A DNA stretch of 45,210 nucleotides from Pseudomonas sp. Q11 (lineage in GTDB: Bacteria > Pseudomonadota > Gammaproteobacteria > Pseudomonadales > Pseudomonadaceae), in the NCBI RefSeq assembly GCF_024494355.1, contig NZ_JAKNQY010000002.1, positions 415,850 to 461,059 on the forward strand. The letters are read 5' to 3'. Position 1 is the first letter of the stretch. Each line of letters begins with the position of its first letter. A program made the translations under genes and the position numbers. Shown piece by piece: positions 24,733-34,466 of this stretch. Under the pieces are notes generated by a model. The model did no database searches, was not told the origin of the DNA, and saw nothing but the letters and a program-made list of their open reading frames with translations.

Positions 24733-26298
24733 TTACCCGTGTGTGGAGGGAGGTGGTGGGGTTACCTGCGTGACAGGCGCGGGGATGTAGGTCAGCCGCA
24801 GCACCAGAGCAATCAACAAAAGCGCCAATAGACCCAGCATTCGATAGGCGTCGGCGATCGACAGCACCAGCGCCTGCTGGCCGATGATGCCCATCAGTTG
24901 TGCCGGCTCAGGCGCAACCGCGAGGACGTTGCTGGCCAGGGCGGCTTGGTCCAGCAACATCTCCCCATGGAAGCGACTGCGCACGGTGATGAGCTGTGTG
25001 ACCACCGCCGCGCCGATCAGCGAGCCGAAGGCGCGTAGCGTATTGATGGTGCCGGACACATAAGGTCCTTCGGGGGGCTGCACCACGCTGGTGATCAGGA
25101 ACAGCATCGACACCACCGCCATCGGTTGCCCGAGGGCTTGCAGCGTTTGCGCCAGAACGAACTGGTCGCGGTTCCAATCGCTGGTCAACTGCGCGCCGCA
25201 CAGACACGCCAGCGCGATCAGCAGCAGCCCCAACGCGAACACCACGCGGGCATCGACCCACTTCTGGTACAGCAGCAGCGCCACCAACGGCCCCAGGACC
25301 AGTTGCGGCAGCGCGACGATCAGGCCGATGGACGCCATCTGCAACGGTCGGTATTGCTGAAGCGAGGTGAGATAGCTCGCTGGTAACAGTGAGCTGGACA
25401 TCAATACCACCAGCAAGGAGACGAACAGCGTGCAGCCCAGCCCCAGGTTGCGGCGTCCCAGGATCTGCAATTTGATGAACGGCGAGGGGTGATACCACTC
25501 GCTCACCAGGTAGATAGCCAGCAGGGCCAGGCCAGCCACCAGTGATGAGGTGATCAACGGTGAATGAAACCAGTCCAGCCGCACGCCTTGATCCAAGGCG
25601 ATGGCAATCAGGCCGAGCGCCGGTACACCGCAGGCCATGCCGAACCAATTGGCCTGTCGAAAGCGGCGGTGCTGGATGGATTCCTTCGGCAGGCCCCAGG
25701 CGATCAGGTATCCCGCGATGAGCGCCAGGGGAATGATTTGCCAGTACACCCACCGCCAATCATTCAGACCATCCGTCCAGTGCCCGGTCAGCCAGATGGA
25801 CAGATTGGGCGCGAAGGTCGCGGTCATTGCATACAGCGCCAGCCCATACAGGCGGATGGGCGGTGGCAGGAATTTCAGGGCCGCCATCATCAGCAACGGA
25901 ATCGTCGTGCCACTGGCAATACCCTGCACAAAACGCAAGGCCAGCAGCAGGTCCAGGTCATGGATCAAGGGCAGGATTGCCGCCAGCAGTGCACAGGCGC
26001 CGAGCATCCACAGTTCCAGGCGTCGGACCGAAAGGGTGAGGGCGAACCAGGCTGAAAAGGGCATGGCAATCAACTCCCCGGCACTGTACGCCGTGGTGAG
26101 CCAGGAGCCGTCGTCGAAGCCCAGGCCCATGGCCCCTCTGATATCGGCCAACGCCAACGCGCCGACCCGGATATTGAGCCCCGCCATCATGGCCGCGAGG
26201 AAAATTCCCAGTAGGCCCACCAGCGGACGTTTTGAGGGCGTGGCCTGGGGGGCTGTGCCGGCCGCGACGGCTGCTGGCGACAATGTGGCGCTGTTCAT
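24733..26298 (-). CDS. DHA2-family MFS drug exporter (EmrB type)
   Basis: 521 residues, with about 14 membrane segments as expected for DHA2 transporters. The first segment region GIFLAAMMAGLNIRVGALAL and the motif-C-like stretches are typical. A usual LDxTIVNVALP motif in segment 1 is replaced by the sequence just quoted, which marks a distinct subgroup, often annotated as aromatic-compound or multidrug efflux. It shares a 4-bp overlap (ATGA) with the upstream outer-membrane gene. The substrate is not predictable from the sequence. Confidence 0.88.
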   Translation of the reverse strand: MNSATLSPAAVAAGTAPQATPSKRPLVGLLGIFLAAMMAGLNIRVGALALADIRGAMGLGFDDGSWLTTAYSAGELIAMPFSAWFALTLSVRRLELWMLGACALLAAILPLIHDLDLLLALRFVQGIASGTTIPLLMMAALKFLPPPIRLYGLALYAMTATFAPNLSIWLTGHWTDGLNDWRWVYWQIIPLALIAGYLIAWGLPKESIQHRRFRQANWFGMACGVPALGLIAIALDQGVRLDWFHSPLITSSLVAGLALLAIYLVSEWYHPSPFIKLQILGRRNLGLGCTLFVSLLVVLMSSSLLPASYLTSLQQYRPLQMASIGLIVALPQLVLGPLVALLLYQKWVDARVVFALGLLLIALACLCGAQLTSDWNRDQFVLAQTLQALGQPMAVVSMLFLITSVVQPPEGPYVSGTINTLRAFGSLIGAAVVTQLITVRSRFHGEMLLDQAALASNVLAVAPEPAQLMGIIGQQALVLSIADAYRMLGLLALLLIALVLRLTYIPAPVTQVTPPPPSTHG

Positions 26299-27860
26299 GG
26301 GGAGGCCTTCGAGCGCGCCGAGCGCGGCGACACACGAACCATCGGGTCATCCGATGAGGACGCAGGCGACTCATCGATGCTCGCGTGTGGCGCGCCCTGC
26401 AATGCCGCCGCCTCCCAACCGCCCCCCAGGGACTTGAAGAGATTGACTACGGTAAGGGTGGCGTTGGTTGCGCTGGCATTGAGATGGGTCTGGCTGGCAA
26501 GCAGGTTGAGTTGCGCTGTCAGTACGCTCAGATAGTCGGCTGCGCCTTGTTGATAGCCCCGTTCGGCGGCATGCAATGCCTGCCTGTTCTGTTCATAGGA
26601 AACCAGCAGATCCTCATGCTGGCGCTGTTGGGCAGCCCAGGCATCCAGGGCATTGTCCACCTCGTGCCAGGCTCGTAACACGGTTTGCCGGTAGGCGATC
26701 GCCGCGGTTCTTTGCCGTGATTCGTTCAGGGCCAGGCGTTGCGTCAATCGCCCGCCCTGGAAGATCGGCAAGTAGACTGTCGGGCCGATGGAAAAAACAC
26801 GTGAGTCCCAACTGGAGAGGTCAGCGCTTTCGAAGGCTTCTACGCCGATTCGACCTTTGAGTCCAATACGCGGGTAGAAATCAGCCTTGGCGACACCGAT
26901 GGCCGCGGTAGCGGCATGCAGTTGTGCTTCGGCGCGCAGGATGTCGGGGCGCCGGTGAGCCAACTCGGAAGAGACACCCACCGGAACATGGGTTGGAAGC
27001 GATGGCAAGGGCATGGCTTCACGTAATTGTGCATCCAGTGCCCGGGGTTGCTCTCCCAGCAACAACGCCAGTGCATTCATCTGTGCATTGCGTTGCTGGG
27101 TCAGTTCGGGAACCGTGGCCTTGATCGTCGCCAACTGCGCGCGAGCGGACGAGGTTTCGAAGCGCGTGGCAACACCATTGCGCTCGCGGCTTTCGGCCAG
27201 GCCCAGGGTGCGCTCGGCAATTGTCAGGTTTTGCTCGGCAATGTCCAGTTGCGCCTGGGTTCCGCGCAACTGCAAATACGTTCGGGCCACTTCGGCGGAC
27301 AAGGCTACCCGTGCGGCTTCGCGGTCATGGATCGTGGCTTGCAGGGTCGCCGCAGCGCCCTCGCGCCCGCGTTGTGCTCGACCCCAAAGGTCGATTTCCC
27401 AACTGGCATCGAAGCCAAGTTGCCAAAAATTGCTGGGGCCAACAGGGGCGCCCAGCGCGGCGAATTTGCCATGTTCGCTGAGCCGCTCACGGGCGTAGCT
27501 GGCGTTGGCGCCCACGCTGGGCAACAACCGCGAAGAGGCGATGCCCCATTGCGCCCGGCTTTGTTCGATGCGTTCGCCGGCTATCTGCAGATCGAGATTG
27601 CCCGCTTGGGCCCGCGATTGCAGTTGGGTGAGTACCGCGTCGTTGAACAGTAACCACCATTGGGAGGGCACGGCGGCATCGGACGTGGGGGCGACGTTCG
27701 CGTGCTCTGGCCGCGGTGCCAGCTCTACGACACTCAGCCCGCTTTCAGGTTTCATGAAGTCGGGGCCTACCGCACAACCGGCCAGGGCCAACAGGCCAAG
27801 CATTGCGATGGTGCTTGTGAACTTCAGGATGCGTGGGGGTGACTCTCTGAAAGCCGACAT
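26295..27860 (-). CDS. Outer-membrane efflux lipoprotein (NodT/OprM type)
   Basis: 521 residues from ATG 27860, which follows CAGGAAACAGGCA; the open frame runs to 27908. The lipoprotein signal ends in LLALAGC with C29, followed by AVGPDFMKPE, the usual NodT/OprM start. Two OEP repeats follow (for example WEIDLWGRAQRGREGAAATL and LAHRRPDILRAEAQLHAATA). It forms the trimeric outer-membrane channel for the EmrAB-like pump encoded after it, and comes first in the operon. Two inverted repeats at 28001-28014 and 28022-28035 lie in its promoter region. Confidence 0.9.
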   Translation of the reverse strand: MSAFRESPPRILKFTSTIAMLGLLALAGCAVGPDFMKPESGLSVVELAPRPEHANVAPTSDAAVPSQWWLLFNDAVLTQLQSRAQAGNLDLQIAGERIEQSRAQWGIASSRLLPSVGANASYARERLSEHGKFAALGAPVGPSNFWQLGFDASWEIDLWGRAQRGREGAAATLQATIHDREAARVALSAEVARTYLQLRGTQAQLDIAEQNLTIAERTLGLAESRERNGVATRFETSSARAQLATIKATVPELTQQRNAQMNALALLLGEQPRALDAQLREAMPLPSLPTHVPVGVSSELAHRRPDILRAEAQLHAATAAIGVAKADFYPRIGLKGRIGVEAFESADLSSWDSRVFSIGPTVYLPIFQGGRLTQRLALNESRQRTAAIAYRQTVLRAWHEVDNALDAWAAQQRQHEDLLVSYEQNRQALHAAERGYQQGAADYLSVLTAQLNLLASQTHLNASATNATLTVVNLFKSLGGGWEAAALQGAPHASIDESPASSSDDPMVRVSPRSARSKASP

Positions 27861-28000
27861 TGCCTGTTTCCTGGAAGGTTGCAGCGTTGCTCGGCGAGCG
27901 TGCGCCATGGCGTCGATAAACTGGGCAGCGACGTGCGCGCTGTGAATCCATGTTATTGACGCAGGCTCTCAGGCGCACTTCTACATCGGTTCAGCTAAGC

Positions 28001-28035
28001 CATACCTCAGTGGCAGGGATATATACGAAGGTATG
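28001..28035. promoter_or_regulatory. Two inverted repeats before the efflux operon
   Basis: CATAC-CTCA-GTGGC (28001-28014) and TATAC-GAAG-GTATG (28022-28035) start 21 bp apart, two helical turns, in the 199-bp gap upstream of the efflux operon. The second is a nearly perfect TATAC-N4-GTATA palindrome, the same form as the one before the receiver gene at 28502-28515. They are candidate sites for the LuxR-type response regulator encoded at 35285. Confidence 0.45.
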
Positions 28036-28059
28036 CCTGGGGGAGGGATTTGCAGGGAC

Positions 28060-28437
28060 TCAGTGCCGCTGGCGCAGGGCGGCTTCGATGCTGTTCAACA
28101 GGCTGTCGGCTTCACAGGGTTTGGGCAGGCAGGCAACCAGCCTCGGGGTGCCAGCGCCCAGATGTGGGTAAGCGGTAATGAATATGGTGGGGATCTTGAA
28201 ACCCATCGCGTCCAGCTTTTCGTGCAACTGCACGCCGCTCATTCCCGGCATCTGGATATCGGAAATCAGGCAATGCGTCCCGGCGGGGGCGTTTGTGTCG
28301 AGGAACTCCAGGGCGCTGCAGTAGGTTCGAACCTTATAACCACTGGAGCGCAACAAGCCTTCCAGGGCGGTCCGAACCGATTCGTCATCATCCACAACGG
28401 CGATAGTCGTGGTATTGCGTAGCGGGGTGTCGTGCAT
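28060..28437 (-). CDS. Receiver-only response regulator (FixJ-receiver type)
   Basis: 125 residues, one CheY-like receiver domain and nothing else. The acidic pocket is VDDDE (15-19), the phosphate acceptor is D60 in LISDIQMPG, and the conserved lysine is K106 in LPKPC. It has no DNA-binding part, so it acts by protein contact or as a phosphate sink. It lies 477 bp from the divergent giant histidine kinase gene, its most likely partner. The efflux operon is downstream in the same direction. An inverted repeat lies just upstream of its probable promoter. Confidence 0.88.
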   Translation of the reverse strand: MHDTPLRNTTTIAVVDDDESVRTALEGLLRSSGYKVRTYCSALEFLDTNAPAGTHCLISDIQMPGMSGVQLHEKLDAMGFKIPTIFITAYPHLGAGTPRLVACLPKPCEADSLLNSIEAALRQRH

Positions 28438-28501
28438 AGTGGGTCGCTCGTACCAGCGCCTGTTGTTATTACACGATACGCGGTCTCGAAGGGCGCAAAA
28501 G

Positions 28502-28515
28502 TATACCTACGTATA
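28502..28515. promoter_or_regulatory. TATAC-N4-GTATA palindrome before the receiver gene
   Basis: TATACCTACGTATA is a palindrome with 5-bp arms, directly next to a candidate -35 box of the leftward receiver gene. Location and form fit an activator site for a NarL/FixJ-type regulator. Confidence 0.5.
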
Positions 28516-28685
28516 GCGCGCTAAGACTAAAGGCTCGCCGTTGACCTCATCCGCTCACTCCCGGTCGACGGCGCACACTCCAAGGGATACTTGCGCGGTA
28601 CCTGGGTACAACTGACCTTGGCCGGCTGCCCGGGTAGACTGGCGCGCATTACTGGGTCCACACTCGCCACGAAGCGGAGGTGCCC

Positions 28686-28736
28686 ATGTCGGTTTATCCG
28701 CCGCTGCTCATGAAATCACTTGAAGGGCTTTCGTGA
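28686..28736 (+). CDS. 16-residue ORF with strong ribosome-binding site, doubtful
   Basis: ATG 28686 to TGA 28736 encodes MSVYPPLLMKSLEGLS. GGAGGT (28676-28681) lies at good spacing. It could be a leader peptide for the giant kinase gene 180 bp downstream, or the first codons of a decayed gene. I recognise no family. Confidence 0.25.
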   Translation: MSVYPPLLMKSLEGLS

Positions 28737-28914
28737 AGCGCTAATCTAGGCATTGGCAACACGACCCGTTCTGGATCCCGGTATGCCTCATCAACGGACC
28801 TCCAGTGAAGCCACGGAAGCCGCTCCCACAGCGACGACATCGGCACTTGCGACATGACACAGGACGACAGCTCAACGGCAGCGTGCGGCATATAACACAC
28901 CACTGATTGTTCCC

Positions 28915-31900
28915 GTGTCGATGGATAACAACATGCAAATACTATGGGACGATGGCGAGCGAATCTTCTGTCGCGAATCACGCTTGGGTGTGGAGGGCGA
29001 TCGCAACGTCCTGGTTGCGCGGCCTGCCGCCGAACAACCGCCGCCCGGCTGCATTGACCGTCTGACTCATGAATTTGGCCTCAAGGACGAACTGGACAGT
29101 AGCTGGTCGGTGCGGCCCCTCGAAATGGTACGCGATGGCGCCCGGATGCAGCTGGTGCTCGACGATCCAGGGGGCGAACCGCTTGTGCGGTTGCTCAACG
29201 TCCCCATGGACACGGCAACCTTTTTGCCCCTCGCCGTGAGCATCGCCTCGGCACTGGGCAAGCTCCACCAGTGCGGCCTCGTCCATAAGGACATCAAGCC
29301 CAGCCACATCCTGGTCAACTGCACCGACGGACAAGCCCGACTTACCGGCTTCGGCCTTGCCTCGCGGCTGCCGCGGGAACGGCAGGCGCCCGAGACCCTG
29401 GCCGGTACACTTGCCTATATGGCACCGGAGCAGACTGGCAGGATGAATCGCTCGATCGATTCGCGCAGTGATCTCTATTCTTTCGGCGTCACGCTGTACC
29501 AGATGTTGACCGCCTCGTTGCCGTATACGGCAACCGATCCGATGGAGTGGGTACACTGCCATATCGCCAAAAAACCCTTGTCACCCAGCGAACGGGTCGA
29601 AACTGTTTCCCAAATGCTCTCCCGGATCGTCATGAAGCTGCTCGCCAAGACCGCCGAGGAGCGCTACCAGACGGCTGCCAGTGTCGAGCATGATCTGCGG
29701 CGGTGCCTGGCAGACTGGCAGCAGTTGCGCCGCATCAACACCTTTGCGCCGGGCGAGCACGGCATTTGCGACCGGCTACTGATTCCCGAAAAGCTTTATG
29801 GGCGCGAGCGAGAGGTCGATACGCTGGTCGCAGCGTTCACTCGGATCGTCAACAGCAGCGCACCGGAACTTGTGCTGGTCACCGGCTATTCCGGAATTGG
29901 CAAGTCGTCGGTCGTCAATGAACTGCACAGGGTGCTGGTGCCGCCACGGGGGCTTTTCGCCAGTGGCAAGTTCGATCAGTACCGGCGTGACATTCCCTAT
30001 TCAACGCTGGTGCAGGCCTTTCAGAGCCTGGTGCGTACGCTGTTGGGCAAGAGCGACGCTGAACTGGCGAGCTGGCGTGACGCCTTGCAGCAAGCGCTGG
30101 ACGCCAATGCGCGGCTGATGACCGATCTCATCCCCGAACTCAAGCTCATCATCGGTGAGCCAGCGCCGGTGCCGCCTCTTGATCCTCAACAGGAACAACG
30201 CCGTTTTCTCCTGGTGTTCCGGCGTTTTATCGGTGTATTTGCCCGCCAGGAGCATCCGCTGGCGCTGTTTCTCGATGACCTGCAGTGGCTCGACGCGGCG
30301 ACGCTTGACCTGTTGGCGGATCTGCTGACCAGTTCGGACGTGCGGCACTTGATGCTGGTAGGGGCCTACCGCAGCAACGAGGTGGATGCCGCGCACCCGT
30401 TGACCGTCAAGCTTGAGGCCATTCGCAGTGCAGGTGGCAAGATCGGTGAGATCATGCTGGCGCCGCTCGCCAAAGTGCATGTCGAGCAACTGATCGGCGA
30501 TGCGCTTCACGACGAACTTGAGCGCATCGAACCCCTGGCACAGCTGGTGCTGGACAAAACCGCCGGTAATCCGTTCTTTGTGATCCAGTTCCTGCAAGCG
30601 CTCGCCGACGAGCAATTGCTGACCTTCGATCATCAAACACGGCAGTGGCGGTGGGACCCCGACCGCATCCATGCCAAGGGGTATACCGACAATATCGTGG
30701 ACTTGATGGTTGGCAAACTGGTCCGCCTGCCGACGCAAACGCAGCAGGCGTTGCAGCAGCTTGCCTGCCTGGGCAACGTCGCCGGGTTCAAGGCGCTGTC
30801 CATCGTTCTGGGCATTCCCAAGGCTCAGGTTCGCGGGCTTTTGTGGGAGGCGATTCATCAGGAACTGGTCGAGCGGCGCGACGGTGGCTATGGGTTTGTT
30901 CACGACCGTATTCATGAAGCCGCTTATTCGCTGATCCCCAAGGATTCGCGCGCCGATGCTCACTTGCGCATCGGTCGACTGCTGGTGGCGCAGACGCCCC
31001 CGCTGGAGCGCGAGGAAGCGATTTTCGAGATCGTCGGCCAGCTCAATCGCGGCGCCGCGTTGCTCACCGATCAGGACGAGCGAGAGCAGTTGGCGGCGTT
31101 CAACCTGATGGCCGGTCAACGGGCCAAGGCGTCGACGGCCTTTGCTTCGGCCCTCAACTACCTCACCACAGGGACGCAGTTGCTGGGCGACGACTGCTGG
31201 GAGCGTCGCCATGGGCTGATTTTTGCTCTGGAGCTGAACAGGGCCGAGTGCGAGTTTCTCACCGGCCAGCTCGGCACGGCGGACGAGCGCCTGAGCGCAC
31301 TGGCCAATCGTGTCGGCACGGTGCTCGAGCGCGCGAGCGTTGCTTGCCTGCTGATGGACGTCTACCTGCTCCTGGACCGCAGCGACGGCGCGGTCGCTGT
31401 CTGTCTCGACTACCTGCGACAGGTGGGGATCGAGTGGTCGGCCCATCCGAGCGATGATGACGTGCGCAACGAATACGACCGCATTGGGACTTTACTGGAG
31501 GGCCGGGAAATCGCGGACCTCATCGATTTGCCTTTGATGCAGGATCCGACCTCCCTGGCGACCCTCAATGCGCTGGGCAAGCTCTTCGCACCCGCCTTGC
31601 AGAGCGAAGCGAACCTGGCGGACCTGTTGATCTGCAAAGCGGTCAGTCTGAGCCTTGAGCATGGCAACTGTGATGCGTCCTGTGTGCTCTACGCCAATTT
31701 ATTCAGGGTCGCAGGCAGGAGGTACGGTGACTACCAGGTGGGGTTCCAATTCGGTCAGCTCGGCTGCGAACTTGTTGAGAAGCGCGGCCTGACGCGATTC
31801 GAGGCCAGTACCTACCTGTGTTTTTCGTGCTTTGCCGTGCGCTGGATGAAGCCTGTGGAACAGTGCCGAGACCTGTTGCGCCGTTCCTTTGTGGCCGCTA

Positions 31901-34434
31901 ACCGGATCGGGGATCTGCCCTATGGCGCCTATGCGGGCAACAACCTTACCGCCGATTTGTTGTTCGCAGGTGAACCGCTGTCCGACATACAAGGTGAGGC
32001 CGAATGCGGTCTGGCTTACGCCAGGAGGGTGCGCTTCGGGCTGGTGACCGATTTCATCCTCACGCAATTGGCACAGATTCGGATGCTGCGAGGCTTGACG
32101 CCAACCTTTGGTCGCCTGGACAACGGTGAGTTAAACGAGACCGACACCGAGGCCCATTTGACCAGCAACCCGGATCTGGTATTGGCTGAGTGTTTGTACT
32201 GGGTCAGAAAACTACAAGCCCGCTACATGGCTGACGACCCCGCAGCGGCTATGGAGGCCGCCGCGAAGGCGCAGGACTTGCTCTGGGTTTGCCAGGCGTT
32301 CTTCGAGGAAGCCGAATATCACTTCTACGGTGCCCTGGCGCGGGCCGCCTGTTGTGACAGCGCCTCAATGGATGAGCGCAGGCAGTACCTGGTCACGATG
32401 GCCACCGATCACCGCCAGCTCCAGACCTGGGCGCAGCAGTGCCCGGAGAACTTCGCGAGTCGCGCCGTGCTGGTCGGCGCCGAAATTGCCCGGGTCGAAG
32501 GGCGCGTGATCGACGCCGAGCTGCTCTACGAGCAAGCCATCGACGCCGCGCAACAGAGCGGCTTCGTGCATATCGAGGCGCTTGCCAATGAACTCGCGTC
32601 GCGTTTCTACGCGGCGCGCGGCTTTGCCAAGATTGCCCGTGTCTATCTGCAGGACGCCCGTTACGGCTACCAGCGTTGGGGGGCCGAGGGCAAGGTACGA
32701 CAGCTGGAGAACAAGTACCCGTCGTTGAGGACTGAAGAACCTGCGCTTGGGCCGACGACTACGATGACGACGCTCGTCGACCACCTTGATCTGGCTACGG
32801 TCCTTAAGGTCTCCCAAGCCGTATCGGGGGAAATTGTCCTGGAAAAGCTGATCGATAGGATCATGCTCACGGCGATTGAACAGGCCGGTGCCGAGCGCGG
32901 GTTGCTGATTCTGCCGGACGGCGGTGAGTACCGGGTAGCGGCGCAGGTGACCACCGGTGGTGACACCACACAATTGCATGATGTCGCGGTGAGCGCGGCG
33001 ATGTTGCCCGAGTCGATCCTTTACCACGTCCTGCGCACCCAAGAGAGCGTTTTTCTTGATGATGCGGTGGTGGCCGGGGCGTTTGCCGAAGACCCTTATA
33101 TTCGTCAGCAACACGCTCGTTCGATTCTCTGTCTGCCGTTGATGAATCAGGCCAAGCTCGTCGGCGCGCTCTACCTCGAAAACAACCTTGCCGGCCGCGT
33201 GTTCAGCCCAACCCGGATCGCCGTGTTGAAACTGGTGGCTTCCCGGGCCGCTATCTCGCTGGAAAATGCCCGCTTATACCGCGAGGTCGCCGAACGCGAA
33301 GCGAAGATCCGGCGCCTGGTGGACGCCAACATCATCGGGATTCTGTTCTGGAATGCCGAGGGCGACATCATTGAGGCCAACGATGCGTTCCTGCGCATGG
33401 TGGGATATGAGCGAGAGGACCTCACCTCGGGCCGCCTGCGCTGGAGAGATCTGACCGTACCGGAGTTTCTTGATCTCAGCGAGCGTTCACTGGCCCAGGC
33501 GCTGCTGACCGGGCAGGCCAGCCCCTATGAGAAGGAGTACTTCAGGAAGGATGGCGGCCGCGTGCCGGTCATCGTGGGGCTGGTGACGTTCGAGGCCAGC
33601 AGCAGGGAAGGGGTGGCCTTTGTGCTGGACCTGACCGAGCGCAAGCTGGCGGAAGAAAGGATCCGCGAGAGCGAACGTCGCTACCGCGAGGTACAAAACG
33701 AACTGGCCCACGCGAACCGCGTCGCGACCATGGGGCAATTGGTCGCCTCGATCGCCCACGAAGTCAATCAGCCGATCGCTGCGGCCATTCTCAACGCTGA
33801 TGCCGCGCTGCGCTGGTTGAACGCTCAACCGCCGGAGATCGAGGAGGTCCGACAGGTCCTTGGTCGGCTGATCTTCGATGCCAATCGAGCGGCGGATGTG
33901 CTGGGCCGCATTCGCGGGCATATCCGCAAGGCGCCACCGCAGAAGGGGTTGGTGGACATCAGCGCTGCGATCAGCGAGATGATCGAATTTACCCGCAGCC
34001 AGATCATCAAGAGCGGTGCCTCGATACAGACACGATTGATGGAGGGCTTGCCCTTCATTGAAGGTGACCGTGTCGAGCTGCAGCAGGTGTTGCTCAACCT
34101 GATCATGAATGCGCTGGAAGCGATGAGCGCTGTCGCTGAAGGCGAACGACACTTGCTTATTTGCGCGACGCTGGGCGATGCCGGGTGCGTGGTCGTGAGC
34201 GTGAGCGATTCCGGACCGGGTTTCGCCTCGCAAAGTAGCGACCTGGTTTTTACCTCTTTCTATACGACCAAGCCCACCGGCCTGGGATTGGGGCTATCGA
34301 TCTGTCGCTCGATCATCGAGGCCCACGGCGGTTGCTTGGGGGCACTCGCAAACCTGCCTCGCGGCGCCACCGTTCAATTCACGCTGCCCATCGCGCAGCA
34401 GTCAACTCAGTGTCAATCGTTGCCAACTCCTTGA
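28915..34434 (+). CDS. Giant hybrid: Ser/Thr kinase-like, AAA ATPase, GAF, PAS and sensor histidine kinase
   Basis: 1839 residues. Domains in order: protein kinase-like fold (about 60-275) with HKDIKPSHILVN and YMAPEQTGRMNRSIDSRSDL; AAA-16/STAND-type ATPase with Walker A GYSGIGKSS near 324 and Walker B LALFLDDLQWLD near 450; a helical TPR-like region (about 700-1280); GAF (about 1287-1456); PAS (about 1465-1575); HisKA with H1615 in ASIAHEVNQP; and HATPase_c with NLIMNALEAM, DSGPGF and GLGLGLSICRSI. The kinase part lacks a glycine-rich loop and has GFG in place of DFG, so it is probably inactive. No membrane segment is seen. GTG 28915 and ATG 28921 are both possible starts without a clear ribosome-binding site. 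A FixJ-type regulator gene lies 850 bp downstream. Confidence 0.92.
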   Translation: MSMDNNMQILWDDGERIFCRESRLGVEGDRNVLVARPAAEQPPPGCIDRLTHEFGLKDELDSSWSVRPLEMVRDGARMQLVLDDPGGEPLVRLLNVPMDTATFLPLAVSIASALGKLHQCGLVHKDIKPSHILVNCTDGQARLTGFGLASRLPRERQAPETLAGTLAYMAPEQTGRMNRSIDSRSDLYSFGVTLYQMLTASLPYTATDPMEWVHCHIAKKPLSPSERVETVSQMLSRIVMKLLAKTAEERYQTAASVEHDLRRCLADWQQLRRINTFAPGEHGICDRLLIPEKLYGREREVDTLVAAFTRIVNSSAPELVLVTGYSGIGKSSVVNELHRVLVPPRGLFASGKFDQYRRDIPYSTLVQAFQSLVRTLLGKSDAELASWRDALQQALDANARLMTDLIPELKLIIGEPAPVPPLDPQQEQRRFLLVFRRFIGVFARQEHPLALFLDDLQWLDAATLDLLADLLTSSDVRHLMLVGAYRSNEVDAAHPLTVKLEAIRSAGGKIGEIMLAPLAKVHVEQLIGDALHDELERIEPLAQLVLDKTAGNPFFVIQFLQALADEQLLTFDHQTRQWRWDPDRIHAKGYTDNIVDLMVGKLVRLPTQTQQALQQLACLGNVAGFKALSIVLGIPKAQVRGLLWEAIHQELVERRDGGYGFVHDRIHEAAYSLIPKDSRADAHLRIGRLLVAQTPPLEREEAIFEIVGQLNRGAALLTDQDEREQLAAFNLMAGQRAKASTAFASALNYLTTGTQLLGDDCWERRHGLIFALELNRAECEFLTGQLGTADERLSALANRVGTVLERASVACLLMDVYLLLDRSDGAVAVCLDYLRQVGIEWSAHPSDDDVRNEYDRIGTLLEGREIADLIDLPLMQDPTSLATLNALGKLFAPALQSEANLADLLICKAVSLSLEHGNCDASCVLYANLFRVAGRRYGDYQVGFQFGQLGCELVEKRGLTRFEASTYLCFSCFAVRWMKPVEQCRDLLRRSFVAANRIGDLPYGAYAGNNLTADLLFAGEPLSDIQGEAECGLAYARRVRFGLVTDFILTQLAQIRMLRGLTPTFGRLDNGELNETDTEAHLTSNPDLVLAECLYWVRKLQARYMADDPAAAMEAAAKAQDLLWVCQAFFEEAEYHFYGALARAACCDSASMDERRQYLVTMATDHRQLQTWAQQCPENFASRAVLVGAEIARVEGRVIDAELLYEQAIDAAQQSGFVHIEALANELASRFYAARGFAKIARVYLQDARYGYQRWGAEGKVRQLENKYPSLRTEEPALGPTTTMTTLVDHLDLATVLKVSQAVSGEIVLEKLIDRIMLTAIEQAGAERGLLILPDGGEYRVAAQVTTGGDTTQLHDVAVSAAMLPESILYHVLRTQESVFLDDAVVAGAFAEDPYIRQQHARSILCLPLMNQAKLVGALYLENNLAGRVFSPTRIAVLKLVASRAAISLENARLYREVAEREAKIRRLVDANIIGILFWNAEGDIIEANDAFLRMVGYEREDLTSGRLRWRDLTVPEFLDLSERSLAQALLTGQASPYEKEYFRKDGGRVPVIVGLVTFEASSREGVAFVLDLTERKLAEERIRESERRYREVQNELAHANRVATMGQLVASIAHEVNQPIAAAILNADAALRWLNAQPPEIEEVRQVLGRLIFDANRAADVLGRIRGHIRKAPPQKGLVDISAAISEMIEFTRSQIIKSGASIQTRLMEGLPFIEGDRVELQQVLLNLIMNALEAMSAVAEGERHLLICATLGDAGCVVVSVSDSGPGFASQSSDLVFTSFYTTKPTGLGLGLSICRSIIEAHGGCLGALANLPRGATVQFTLPIAQQSTQCQSLPTP

Positions 34435-34444
34435 TGGAGTTGGC
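34422..34444 (+). terminator. Hairpin overlapping the giant kinase stop codon
   Basis: GCCAACTCC pairs perfectly with GGAGTTGGC around TTGAT, and the TGA stop codon lies in the loop. No T-tract follows, so termination would need Rho. It may instead mark the 3' end of the mRNA. Confidence 0.4.
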
Positions 34445-34466
34445 ACGTGCCTGACAGCCGGTCATT

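Larger units (their letters stand above)
28438..28914. other. Divergent region between receiver gene and giant kinase gene
   Basis: 477 bp without a clear gene. It holds the inverted repeat at 28502-28515, a possible promoter for the receiver gene (TTTTGC 28500-28495, 16 bp, TATCGT 28478-28473 on the minus strand) and a 16-codon ORF with a strong ribosome-binding site at 28686. No REP element or RNA gene was recognised. Confidence 0.5.

Noticed and set aside
28741..28800. RpoN-type -24/-12 promoter near TTGGCAACACGACCC
   Set aside because: The GC element 10-12 bases downstream is missing.
30001..31446. 481-codon minus-strand open frame inside the giant kinase gene
   Set aside because: It is a GC-rich shadow of the sense gene, whose ATPase motifs are clear.
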